From Lysobacterales bacterium (GTDB lineage Bacteria; Pseudomonadota; Gammaproteobacteria; Xanthomonadales; SZUA-38), in contig JANQOZ010000103.1 in NCBI GenBank assembly GCA_028285525.1, positions 124,001 through 188,000 of the forward strand: a DNA stretch of 64,000 bases, written 5' to 3'. Each line of letters begins with the position of its first letter. Positions within the stretch are counted from its first letter, which is position 1. Of the stretch, positions 43,443 to 52,088 are shown piece by piece. Position numbers and translations under genes: made by a program. Below the pieces are notes generated by a model that worked only from the letters and a program-made list of their open reading frames with translations, ran no database searches and was not told the origin of the DNA.

Positions 43443-44858
43443 GTGCGAAATCTGAGTATCTTTTTCGCAGCTCTTCTGGGGGGCTGCGTCGGTTCATCAT
43501 CGCTTGAACCGGAAAACGGTCCAGACCCACGTCCGTCCGAGCCCCTGACGTCCAGCAGCTCGTTGCCGCCGGCGATTTGGTATTCAGCCGCCTACGGAGA
43601 GTTGATCGACCTGCGTAGCGCTCCTCCCACCTTCTATGAAGTCAGCGGGCAGTCGTGCGTGGCGATCGAAACCGGGGAGTCGTTTATTGACGATTACTTC
43701 GATGAGTTTCGCCTGGCAGAGAATGGCAACCTGTTGCTGCTCTCAGCAAAGGTCGAGCCTTACGAATACCGTTTCGTTCGCCTCACGAACCTGCTCGAGC
43801 CGTGTCGATCGACAACCCCCGATTCCCCTGCCGGCAACTTTCAGGTGTTCACCGACGCGTTCAGTACGTTCTATCCGTTTTTTGACCTTTATGACGTGAA
43901 TTGGTCGGACCGCGTTGCGGCCGCGCGACCAAAGGTCACCGAGACCACGCAGCCCCGGGAGTTGTTCGAACTGTTTCGGGAACTGCTGGCCGACCTGCGC
44001 GATGCGCACGTCGAGCTGGTCGTTGAGCTGGATGACGGTCGGACGACTTTTGACGCCAACCCCGGAAAAACGGAGCGCGGAATGTTCCGCAGAGCCGTCG
44101 CAGCGGGACTCAACCCAAGCAAAGTCCGCGCCGAGTACCGCCGGAAGTTTTGGATTGAAGACACGCAGCAAACGCTGCTGAACGGCGAAGGAGTCATAAC
44201 GGGCGACGACGCGATTCAGTTCGGCATCGTGTCAGACGACATCGGCATGATTGCGCTGCTCACCATGGGCGGATTTATCGAAACGGACGGTGAGACCGAA
44301 CATGAAGTGTTGGAGCAGGCTCTGGATGACGCCATGACTTTGTTCGAGACACGTTCGGTCAAGGCTGTGATCGTGAACCTGGCCATGAACTACGGCGGTT
44401 ACGACTACATCAGTCGTCAGCTCGCCCGTCGATTCGCGAGCGAACCGGTGCGTGCCTACTCCAAGGTTTCAGCCAACGCCGCCGATGCGGAGCCATTCTG
44501 GTACACCATCGAGCCGACCGATCGACCGAGCTTTACCGGGCCGGTCTATCTGCTGACCTCCGACGTGACCGTCAGCGCCGCCGAGATAGCCACACTGGCT
44601 CTGCGGCCAATGGAAAACGTCACCCACGTCGGCGAAACGACCCGCGGCGCCCTGTCTGACGTACTCTCCCGGACGTTGCCCAACGGCTGGGAGCTGTCGC
44701 TATCCAGCGAAATCTATCAAGACCACGAAGGCGTGCTTTGGGAAGCTCGGGGCATTCCGCCCGAAATTGCCATTCAGGTATTTGATCCCGAGGATCCGCG
44801 CAATGGATACCTCGATGCGGCGAAGCAGCTGGTCGAGTTCATCGACCATCGACACTAG
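43443..44858 (+). CDS. S41 family C-terminal-processing-like protease, lipoprotein
   Basis: A 471-residue exported protein. GTG 43443 has AAGGA 7 bases upstream and begins a lipoprotein signal (lipobox LLGGC). The S41 core follows: TDAFSTFYPFFDLYDVNW (tail-binding domain start), VNLAMNYGGYDYISRQLARRF, and SDVTVSAAEIATLALRP with the likely catalytic Ser at about residue 378; the C-terminal part contains the expected GETTRGALSD segment. No PDZ domain was recognised, which is common in the tricorn-like and Tsp-like lipoprotein group. Function: envelope protein turnover. Divergent from the Lrp gene. Confidence 0.82.
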   Translation: MRNLSIFFAALLGGCVGSSSLEPENGPDPRPSEPLTSSSSLPPAIWYSAAYGELIDLRSAPPTFYEVSGQSCVAIETGESFIDDYFDEFRLAENGNLLLLSAKVEPYEYRFVRLTNLLEPCRSTTPDSPAGNFQVFTDAFSTFYPFFDLYDVNWSDRVAAARPKVTETTQPRELFELFRELLADLRDAHVELVVELDDGRTTFDANPGKTERGMFRRAVAAGLNPSKVRAEYRRKFWIEDTQQTLLNGEGVITGDDAIQFGIVSDDIGMIALLTMGGFIETDGETEHEVLEQALDDAMTLFETRSVKAVIVNLAMNYGGYDYISRQLARRFASEPVRAYSKVSANAADAEPFWYTIEPTDRPSFTGPVYLLTSDVTVSAAEIATLALRPMENVTHVGETTRGALSDVLSRTLPNGWELSLSSEIYQDHEGVLWEARGIPPEIAIQVFDPEDPRNGYLDAAKQLVEFIDHRH

Positions 44859-44912
44859 ACACTTCGAATCCAGCCCAAGAGTGCAATCTAGTCGTCCCAG
44901 CTCAGCTATCGG

Positions 44913-46304
44913 TTAGCGCGTCGCAGGGTCAGTGCAGTTGAGTCCCTCCGCGAAGGCGAGTCTTTGGTAGCGGCTCGTCCGGGTAGCAACGCCGGCTGAG
45001 AAAGTCAGTTCAGCTTCGTTACAGGAAATGAGACGGAAGCTAGCGGAACCAACCTGAAACGCCGAGACGCTCCCTTCGAACTCACCGTTGCTAAATACCA
45101 AGCCTGCGTTGCGGAAGAGCGGCAAGGCCACACGGTTCTGAGCGGGTTGCCCTATGCCGTACAGCCAGAGGTTGTTTCCGTCTTGGTCGAAGGTCTGCCA
45201 GGTGAGCAGCACGCGTCCAGGCTCCGTAAAGATGAACTGTAGATATTGCCCATCTGCCTCTGGCTGATACCACAGGCCAGTGAGTGTATTGGGCACAATC
45301 GGCGTTGGAGCGCCACCTTCAATGGCGCCTGCCCCACAGCTGATAAGCCCCCTAGGAGAAGCAAACTGATCTTCCTCGGAGCACAGCGATCGATCAATCG
45401 ACAACGTCGCCCTCCGCTCCTCCGGGAAACCGATTCCAATGCCAAATCGGCCGAAGATAAACGTTCGCAAACCCTCAGTTCCGTCTGCGCTAAAGAAATC
45501 TGATGTAGCGGCATCTGGTGAACAGGGTTCAGCCCCGAGAAAGTTGTTACCGCCGGACAATGTCAGACCAGGTCCTGCGCAGCTCGGTGTTGAAGGCAGC
45601 GCAAAGATCACTGAGTTTCGATAAGTCACGTCACCCGCGTTATAAATGTTGCTAGCCTCGCAACCGACCAGCCGATTTCCACCCAGCGTCACATGAAATA
45701 GATCGAGGGTGCCCTGATTATGAATCGTCGAAAAACCCTCCGGACAGCTTTCGAACGCGGCGTGATTGGAGAAGATAGACACATTAGCCAGCTTCATAAT
45801 TCCCGTATTGGTCGCGACCGTTGAGAGAACGTCAGTCGGGTTGCGCAGATCCGCGTCAGAAAAGCTCGAGCGACTGATGGTCGATATGCCTTCGTTAATG
45901 ATGGCCGGACGACGATTGTTAGAAAGGTCAAAATTCAGGTCGTGAATACGTAGTTTTGCATCCGGCAAAACCTCAAGCGTCAGCCCACTGATCCTTGAGC
46001 CTCGACCCAAAATAGTCAGTTCCTGGAAAACCGTATCAAGCGACCCTGTTAGGTTGGTGGGCAGCGAAGCGCAGGTTACCGCACCCGATGGTTTTGCTAC
46101 CCCTTGGGTCAGTGTTTCGAACCGGTAATCTCCATCGGGCGCCAACACGATTGTGGTTTCGCGCTCGAACTGAGTTTCACAAAGGGTCCGCAGAAAACGG
46201 TTGACGTCACCGTCGGCGATTTCAACGACCTTTCCCCCGGCAGTCCCTGCAAAAACAGCTAAGAGAAACAGTAGTGCCAATCGCATCAATTTGATTGTTC
46301 GCAT
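44913..46304 (-). CDS. Secreted right-handed beta-helix protein with C-terminal sheet domain
   Basis: A 463-residue exported protein of unknown function. Signal peptide (ALLFLLAVFAGTAGG), then residues about 30-260 show short strands typical of parallel beta-helix proteins (ISGLTLEVLPDAKLRIHDLNFDLSNN, IYNAGDVTYRNSVIFALP). The C-terminal 130 residues contain LTGLWYQPEADGQYLQFIFTEPG and DQDGNNLWLYGIGQ, a repeat-like domain seen by me in other gammaproteobacterial secreted proteins. No catalytic residue identified. ATG 46304 is chosen because GGTGAG lies 7 bases upstream; GTG 46316 is four codons earlier. The 271-base upstream gap to the kinase holds a 7-base inverted repeat at 46409-46430. Confidence 0.7.
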   Translation of the reverse strand: MRTIKLMRLALLFLLAVFAGTAGGKVVEIADGDVNRFLRTLCETQFERETTIVLAPDGDYRFETLTQGVAKPSGAVTCASLPTNLTGSLDTVFQELTILGRGSRISGLTLEVLPDAKLRIHDLNFDLSNNRRPAIINEGISTISRSSFSDADLRNPTDVLSTVATNTGIMKLANVSIFSNHAAFESCPEGFSTIHNQGTLDLFHVTLGGNRLVGCEASNIYNAGDVTYRNSVIFALPSTPSCAGPGLTLSGGNNFLGAEPCSPDAATSDFFSADGTEGLRTFIFGRFGIGIGFPEERRATLSIDRSLCSEEDQFASPRGLISCGAGAIEGGAPTPIVPNTLTGLWYQPEADGQYLQFIFTEPGRVLLTWQTFDQDGNNLWLYGIGQPAQNRVALPLFRNAGLVFSNGEFEGSVSAFQVGSASFRLISCNEAELTFSAGVATRTSRYQRLAFAEGLNCTDPATR

Positions 46305-46575
46305 GTAAATTCTCACCCGAACTTACCAATCGTTTCGCTGAAGTGCTAAGCCCTACGGTCAAGCTAGGGCAACGCCGCTGAATACTTCCTGAACCAGTAA
46401 GCAAGCTAGACAGTCTCTTGATCGACTGTCCAACGATAAACGCTACAGCAACTGTGAAGCCAGTCGCAGCATGACAGCGCATAGGTTTGGCGGATTAGCG
46501 AGGTCTTTTGCGATCTAGTTTAATGAGAGGCACCCTTATCTGTGACCACTTCGATCGGGGCGGAGTCGTATACGC

Positions 46576-49374
46576 ATGAACGAAGACCAAATGGCCAAAG
46601 CGCGGGCGCTGGCAAAAGAGGCCGCAAATCTTCCGCCGGACGAACGCGAGGCATTCCTCAACAAAAGCTGCGGCGATGGTTCGGAGCTGCTCGAAGCGGT
46701 AGCTGAAGAGCTACGTCAGGCTGACATCCGCAGCAAGCTGCTGAGAACCGGCGGCGGACTGGAGATCGCCAGCAGCCTGGACCCGGACATCAAGGAAGAG
46801 GACCTGGGTACAAAAATCGGACCGTACACGCTCTTGAAGCGGCTCGGCACCGGCGGGTTTGGTGTGGTCTATGAGGCTCAGCAGGACGAACCGGTCAAAC
46901 GCCAGGTTGCGCTCAAGGTGCTCAAGGCCGGCATGGATACCGAGTCGGTGCTGGCGCGCTTTGAAAGCGAACGCCAGGCGCTGGCGGTGCTGGAACACCC
47001 GAACGTAGCGAAGATCCTCGACGCGGGTGCAACGCCCCGCGGCCGTCCATACTTTGTCATGGAGCTGGTGCACGGTGAGTCCATCACTGATTATTGTGAC
47101 AAGCACCAGCTCAACGTTGAGCAGCGCATCGAGCTGCTGATCCCGGTTTGTAAGGCGGTCCAGCACGCTCACCAGAAAGGCATCATTCATCGAGACCTGA
47201 AGCCCTCGAACGTCCTGGTCAGCGAAGCCGACGGTGTGGCGACGCCCATCGTGATCGATTTCGGCATCGCCAAAATCGAGTCGGACGATCTGGCCGACCA
47301 GACCCTCTACACCCGCGAGGGTGAACTCATCGGCACACCGGCCTACATGAGCCCCGAGCAGATTTCGGGCAAAGACGTCGACACTCGGGCCGACGTATAC
47401 GCGCTTGGCGTGCTTCTGTATCGCCTGCTGACGGGCAGGCTCCCGTTCGACATGGAGACGCTGAGACAGGCTGGCTTTGCCGAAGTACAGCGAATGCTGT
47501 GCGAAGAAACACCGCCAAAGCCCAGTGCGCGAATCTCGCAGAAGCTCGATGAGCGTAAGGATACCGGTCCGACCTACCGAATCAGTTCGGACGCGTTGTC
47601 CCGGCGAATTCGCGGTGAGCTGGACTGGATTGTGCTCAAGGCGATGGAGAAGGAGCGTGGACGCCGCTACGACACTGCGCTCGGCCTGGGGGAAGACCTC
47701 GAAAGGTTTCTGAAGGACCTGCCCGTCGACGCCGGACCGCCGAGCGCTCGCTATCGACTACGAAAGTTTGCCAAGCGCAATAAGCTCCCGCTGGCCTTTG
47801 CGGCAACGGTCACGGCAGCGATTGTCCTCGCATTGATTCAGAGCAACCTGCAGCGGATCCGCGTGGAGCAGGCGCGGAGTGAGCTGGAGCAGGTCGCCCA
47901 ATTCCAGGCCGATATGCTGCAGCGCATCGACGCTCAGTCGCTTGGCCTGTGGATGCGGGACGACCTGCGAGAAAGAATCGAGGAAGTCCGCAAGGCGGAC
48001 GGCGCTACCGAGGAGGAAATTGCTGCGATCCTCAGTCAGTTCGATGAGTCGCTGCAGCGCGTTAACTTCACCGATGCGGGCCGAGCCATGCTCGACGAGA
48101 ACATCCTGTCGCAGTCGTTCACCACCATCGAGAGTGAATACGAAAGCGCCACTCCCGTTGCCCTGACCCTGACCGCCTCCATTCAGAAAACGTACTACGA
48201 GATCGGGCTGTACGACGAGGCGAAGACTCTCGGCAAGCAGGTACTGGATGATTCGCTCGGGCTCTTCGGGCCGGATCATCCGAACACGCTTGAAGCGATG
48301 AACAACTACGGCGCCACGTTGTTTGAGTTGGGTGAGCACCAAGACGCAGACAAGATCTTGACCGAAACCCTGGAGAAACGAACAGATTTGCTGGGCCCTC
48401 AGAATCCGCAGACGCTGACCACGCTCTTCAACCTAGGCCTGAACTACAGTGGCCAGCAGAAACGTGACGAAGCTATCGAGACTTACGACAAGGTCTTGGC
48501 CGGCCGCCGTGCTGTACTGGGTAATGAACACAAAGACACCATGTCCGCTATGAATGCGCTTGGCAATATGCTGTCAACGGTGGACAACGATCAGGCCGAG
48601 GCGTTGATGCTGGAGGCCATAGAAACGGCCGACCGGGTACTGGGTGATCCCAATGTTCAAGCCACCATAACCCGCGGCAACCTGGGCGCACACTACTATA
48701 AGATGGGGCGGCCTGATGAATCGCTCGAGCTTTTCGAACGCTGTCTGGAGGATTCCCGCCAGCTTCTGGGGAGCGACCATTCCCAGACTCAGGTACTGAT
48801 CAGCAACCTGGGCATCCTGTCGCTGTACCAGAGAAAGATGGACAAAGCCGAAGACCTGATTCGAGAGGTATTCGAGATCAGGCAACGGATGCTGGGTCCA
48901 AAACACCCCAACACGCTGATCGCACTGAACAACTTCGCTGGCCTCTTTCAGCAGACTGACGACTATGCTCAGGCGATACCCCTGTTTCATGAAGCGTTTG
49001 CCGTCAGCGAAGAAACGCTGGGCATTTCACATCCGGACACGCTCAATACCCTAAGCAATATTGGCTTTACGCACCTAATGGCCGGACAGGTTGAGGAAGC
49101 GGGACCGTTTTTGCTCCGGGCGAGGGATGAGGCCAACCGGTCTTTGAAGGGCCGCGAGCTGGGGGTGATCGTCGGAAAGTACGGGACCTATCTGCTGCGT
49201 GCAGAACGCTTTGAAGAAGCGGAGACCGAGCTACTGAGCGCTTACGATATTCTCGTCGAGGCCGTAGGCCCGGATGGGCGGCACAGCCAGCTGATCATCC
49301 CGGACATCATCGAGGTCTACGAAGCACTGGGGGACGATGACGCCGTCGAGTTATGGGAGTCGCGACGCAAGTGA
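46576..49374 (+). CDS. Serine/threonine protein kinase with C-terminal TPR (kinesin light chain-like) repeats
   Basis: A 932-residue membrane kinase. Hanks motifs: GTGGFGVVYEA (G-loop, about 91-101), VALKVLKAG (Lys113), HRDLKPSN (Asp207), DFGIAK (about 228) and APE-like TPAYMSPEQ. There is a single hydrophobic helix after the kinase (about residues 402-422), then a coiled linker and 6-8 TPR repeats of the kinesin-light-chain type (repeated LGPDHPNTL, LGPQNPQTL, LGNEHKDTM, LGSDHSQTQ patterns) in residues about 535-925. Such proteins are common in planctomycetes and some gammaproteobacteria and may sense envelope or protein partners. Whether the TPRs are periplasmic depends on topology; the single helix suggests they are. 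Confidence 0.9.
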   Translation: MNEDQMAKARALAKEAANLPPDEREAFLNKSCGDGSELLEAVAEELRQADIRSKLLRTGGGLEIASSLDPDIKEEDLGTKIGPYTLLKRLGTGGFGVVYEAQQDEPVKRQVALKVLKAGMDTESVLARFESERQALAVLEHPNVAKILDAGATPRGRPYFVMELVHGESITDYCDKHQLNVEQRIELLIPVCKAVQHAHQKGIIHRDLKPSNVLVSEADGVATPIVIDFGIAKIESDDLADQTLYTREGELIGTPAYMSPEQISGKDVDTRADVYALGVLLYRLLTGRLPFDMETLRQAGFAEVQRMLCEETPPKPSARISQKLDERKDTGPTYRISSDALSRRIRGELDWIVLKAMEKERGRRYDTALGLGEDLERFLKDLPVDAGPPSARYRLRKFAKRNKLPLAFAATVTAAIVLALIQSNLQRIRVEQARSELEQVAQFQADMLQRIDAQSLGLWMRDDLRERIEEVRKADGATEEEIAAILSQFDESLQRVNFTDAGRAMLDENILSQSFTTIESEYESATPVALTLTASIQKTYYEIGLYDEAKTLGKQVLDDSLGLFGPDHPNTLEAMNNYGATLFELGEHQDADKILTETLEKRTDLLGPQNPQTLTTLFNLGLNYSGQQKRDEAIETYDKVLAGRRAVLGNEHKDTMSAMNALGNMLSTVDNDQAEALMLEAIETADRVLGDPNVQATITRGNLGAHYYKMGRPDESLELFERCLEDSRQLLGSDHSQTQVLISNLGILSLYQRKMDKAEDLIREVFEIRQRMLGPKHPNTLIALNNFAGLFQQTDDYAQAIPLFHEAFAVSEETLGISHPDTLNTLSNIGFTHLMAGQVEEAGPFLLRARDEANRSLKGRELGVIVGKYGTYLLRAERFEEAETELLSAYDILVEAVGPDGRHSQLIIPDIIEVYEALGDDDAVELWESRRK

Positions 49375-49507
49375 TCGGCGAGTCGTCACGCAGGCCCGGG
49401 CCATCGTCATTCCCTGTAGCGCCTGCATAGGCCTCGATCAAAAAGCCTGCTAGTGTCGATACCGCGCAAGCGCGGATCGCCTCCACAGCAAAGGAAGAAG
49501 CCAGCAG

Positions 49508-50527
49508 ATGCTTTTCCAGCACCCCGACTATGAGCACGAAACGGTGCTGTTCGGCCAGGATCCCGGCAGCGGACTCAAGGCCATTATCGCCGTCCATAAT
49601 CGTCGACGCGGCCCGGCCATCGGCGGCTGCCGCATGATGGCCTATCCCGATGAATCCAGCGCGCTCACTGACGTGCTGCGGCTATCCAAAGGCATGACCT
49701 ACAAATGTGCGATCGGTGACATTCCTTTCGGCGGCGGCAAAGCCGTCATCATCGGCGACCCGGCCAGCCAGAAAACGCCGGAGCTGCTTCACGCCATGGG
49801 CGACCTGGTCAACCAGCTTGGAGGCCGCTATATCACCTCCTTTGATTCGGGAACCACTCTCGAAGACGTAGCGATCATCGGCGAACGCACCGCGCACGTC
49901 GGCGGCATTCAGCCCGGCGCGGGCAACGCCTCGGCGTCGACGGCCTATGGCGTTTTGGTCTGCATGCGCGAGGCGGCAAGGCTCCGGCTTGGGGCTGATT
50001 CGCTGGCAGGGCTGACGGTGGCGATTCAGGGCGTGGGCAACGTCGGCTCCCGCCTTGCTGAGCTGCTGGCCAAAGACGGCGCAAAGCTGAAGCTGGCGGA
50101 CGTGGCTTCAGAGCTGGCGCAGACGGTGGCGGCGAAGACCGGTGGCGAAACCGTCCCGATCGACAAAATCATGACCACAAGCTGCGATATTTTGGCCCCC
50201 TGTGCGCTCGGCGGCGTGTTGTCAGCAGCATCCGTACCCGAGCTCTCGTGCCGAGTGGTGTGCGGCGGCGCCAATAACCAGCTTGTCGACAACTCGATTG
50301 CCGATCAGCTGCTGGACGAAGAGATTTTTTACTGCCCCGATTATCTGGCCAACGCGGGCGGCATCATCGATCTTCACTATCAGCTCAAGGAACCATCTCG
50401 CGACGACCTGAAGAACCATCTCGATGGCCTGGCCCATACACTTCAGGAGTGCAACAGCTTCTCCCAGTCGCACAACTGCAGCATGGCCGTTGCCGCCGAC
50501 CAGATCGCCGAAGCACGCTTTCGGTAG
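49508..50527 (+). CDS. ldh: Leucine dehydrogenase family (Glu/Leu/Phe/Val dehydrogenase)
   Basis: A 339-residue amino acid dehydrogenase, the usual size of leucine or valine dehydrogenase. Substrate loop GGCRMMAY, catalytic Lys region KGMTYKCAIGDIPFGGGKAVI (the family motif with two Lys), and the Rossmann LTVAIQGVGNVGSRLAELL at about residues 170-190 are intact. Reaction: NAD-dependent deamination of branched-chain amino acids. AAGGAAGAAG precedes ATG 49508. It is followed by an NTF2-like gene 171 bases away. Exact substrate cannot be fixed from sequence. Confidence 0.88.
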   Translation: MLFQHPDYEHETVLFGQDPGSGLKAIIAVHNRRRGPAIGGCRMMAYPDESSALTDVLRLSKGMTYKCAIGDIPFGGGKAVIIGDPASQKTPELLHAMGDLVNQLGGRYITSFDSGTTLEDVAIIGERTAHVGGIQPGAGNASASTAYGVLVCMREAARLRLGADSLAGLTVAIQGVGNVGSRLAELLAKDGAKLKLADVASELAQTVAAKTGGETVPIDKIMTTSCDILAPCALGGVLSAASVPELSCRVVCGGANNQLVDNSIADQLLDEEIFYCPDYLANAGGIIDLHYQLKEPSRDDLKNHLDGLAHTLQECNSFSQSHNCSMAVAADQIAEARFR

Positions 50528-50698
50528 CGCCAAACCCTGAGCCCAGTCGGCCCTGGGTTCGACTACCGGCCGGCCGTCACTGCTTTTCGTGCCGCCGTCA
50601 GTTTCCCCCGCGGGGCCATGGGTAACACAGACCGCGCCTGCTACCTTGATTTCAAGTTCAATCTGACGCGTCCGACGTGCGGGATCGAGGGATCAATC

Positions 50699-51067
50699 AT
50701 GGTCGAAAGCCACTGGGAACAGACGGTGATCAGCTACTACGACAGGGTTGATGCAGGCGATGTGGACTGGGTGATCAACCTATTTTCCGAGGATGCGGTT
50801 TACGACCGGGCGAGCGAAGTCTACGCCAGCAAAGCCGCCATCGAGCAGTTCTACCGGAGCGAACGCAAAATCGAGGGTCGCCACACCCTGACCAACGTGG
50901 CGTCCTGCAAAGACACGGTGCTGGTGGACGGGGAGTTTCGGGGGCGCGGCGCCGACGGCTCCCTCAAGAAAATTGGTTTTGCGGACTGCTGGCGCTTTAA
51001 CAACGCAGGTCAGGTTACCCGGCGTAACACCTACCTTGCTATCGGCAGCGACTACGTCCGGGACTAA
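50699..51067 (+). CDS. NTF2/SnoaL-like protein
   Basis: A 122-residue protein with the cone-shaped alpha+beta NTF2 fold: helix [23 protein letters not shown], then [15 protein letters not shown] and antiparallel strands ending [10 protein letters not shown]. Relatives are isomerases, dehydratases or ligand-binding proteins; substrate unknown. ATG 50699 follows GAGG by 5 bases, preferred to the longer frame from 50618, which lies upstream of the site. Its stop overlaps the convergent ferredoxin stop by 3-4 bases. Confidence 0.75.
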   Translation: MVESHWEQTVISYYDRVDAGDVDWVINLFSEDAVYDRASEVYASKAAIEQFYRSERKIEGRHTLTNVASCKDTVLVDGEFRGRGADGSLKKIGFADCWRFNNAGQVTRRNTYLAIGSDYVRD

Positions 51068-51402
51068 TCCCCCGCGCCGGCGGCCGGGTCGAAGTACTCC
51101 TCAAACTTGTTGTCCTGACCGTCAAACGACTCGGCGTCCGCAGGCGGCGGCTTGCGCCTGGTGATCACCGGCCAGCGCTGGCTGTACTCCGCATTGAGCT
51201 CAAGCCATCGCTGGGCCTCTTCCATGGTGTCGGGAAGGATCGCCTCGGCCGGGCACTCTGCCTCGCAAACGCCGCAGTCAATGCAAACATCCGGATCAAT
51301 GACCAGCATGTTGGCCCCCTCGTAGAAGCAGTCCACGGGGCAGACCTCGACACACTCCATGTATTTGCAGCGAATGCAGTGCTCGGTAACAACGTACGTC
51401 AT
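51064..51402 (-). CDS. fdxA: 7Fe ferredoxin, FdxA type
   Basis: A 112-residue ferredoxin. Two clusters can be seen: [17 protein letters not shown] (3Fe-4S and 4Fe-4S ligands) and [12 protein letters not shown], followed by the typical FdxA C-terminal tail with [18 protein letters not shown]. Electron carrier in the cytoplasm. It is the last gene of the minus-strand array, 5 bases after a nitroreductase gene, so it might feed that enzyme, though FdxA genes are often found alone. Confidence 0.92.
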   Translation of the reverse strand: MTYVVTEHCIRCKYMECVEVCPVDCFYEGANMLVIDPDVCIDCGVCEAECPAEAILPDTMEEAQRWLELNAEYSQRWPVITRRKPPPADAESFDGQDNKFEEYFDPAAGAGD

Positions 51403-51407
51403 GACGC

Positions 51408-52088
51408 TTAGAAAAAGGTTGCGATCTCTTCGAGCGGTTTCTTCTGCTTGGCATACCGTGGCACCACGGCGTCATCAGCGGGATAGCCGGTTATCAGCAG
51501 AATGAAAGGACGCTCGCTCTCCGGGCGACCCAGAATCTCGCTGAGAAAGTTCATTGGCTTCGGTGTATGGGTCAGTGTCACCAGCCCAGCTTCATGCAGG
51601 GCGTTGATCAAAAAGCCCGTCGCAATACCGACTGACTCCGGCACGTAGTAGTTCTTACGCTGTGCGCCGACCTCATCCACGCCTCTTCGCTGCGCAAAAA
51701 TGGCGATCAGCCAGGGGGCAATGTCCAGATACGGTTTGTCAGCATCTGTGCCGACCTTCTTCAGATCCGCAAGCCACTGGTCGCCGGCCTTGCCGCCATA
51801 GAAAGACTGTTCTTCCTTTTCCGCGGCGAGCCGAATCTGATGTTTGATCGCGGGATCACCGACGGCCACAAAATGCCAGGGCTGATGATTGGCGCCGCTG
51901 GGCGCGGTACCCGCGGCCCGCAGACAGTTTTCGATCACGTCTCTCGGCACCGGGCGATCGGAGTACTCCCGAACGCTGTGTCGCTTGCGGATCTTGTCGA
52001 GATAGCGAGATACGCGATCACGCATCTCGCTTTCGCTGAAATCAAACCGGTCCGGAAGCGGAATCGGCTCGTAGTCCAGTTCGCTCAT
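51408..52088 (-). CDS. Nitroreductase family flavoprotein (BluB/iodotyrosine deiodinase-like)
   Basis: A 226-residue flavoprotein with the FMN-binding [12 protein letters not shown] motif, [18 protein letters not shown], and C-terminal [17 protein letters not shown] and [10 protein letters not shown]. The HTPKPMNFL and LGRPE motifs resemble the iodotyrosine deiodinase/flavin destructase branch. Substrate unknown: nitro, halo or quinone compounds are plausible. The start ATG overlaps the stop of the alpha/beta-hydrolase-M3 fusion gene by 4 bases, so it belongs to the same transcript. A ferredoxin follows. Confidence 0.88.
   Translation of the reverse strand: MSELDYEPIPLPDRFDFSESEMRDRVSRYLDKIRKRHSVREYSDRPVPRDVIENCLRAAGTAPSGANHQPWHFVAVGDPAIKHQIRLAAEKEEQSFYGGKAGDQWLADLKKVGTDADKPYLDIAPWLIAIFAQRRGVDEVGAQRKNYYVPESVGIATGFLINALHEAGLVTLTHTPKPMNFLSEILGRPESERPFILLITGYPADDAVVPRYAKQKKPLEEIATFF

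Noticed and set aside
45600..45670. GCGTTATAAATGTTGC near 45640 as a fourth Zur box
   Set aside because: Inside a coding region and lacks symmetry.
50528..50698. Imperfect hairpin after the leucine dehydrogenase gene as a terminator
   Set aside because: Stem has mismatches, large loop and no T tract.
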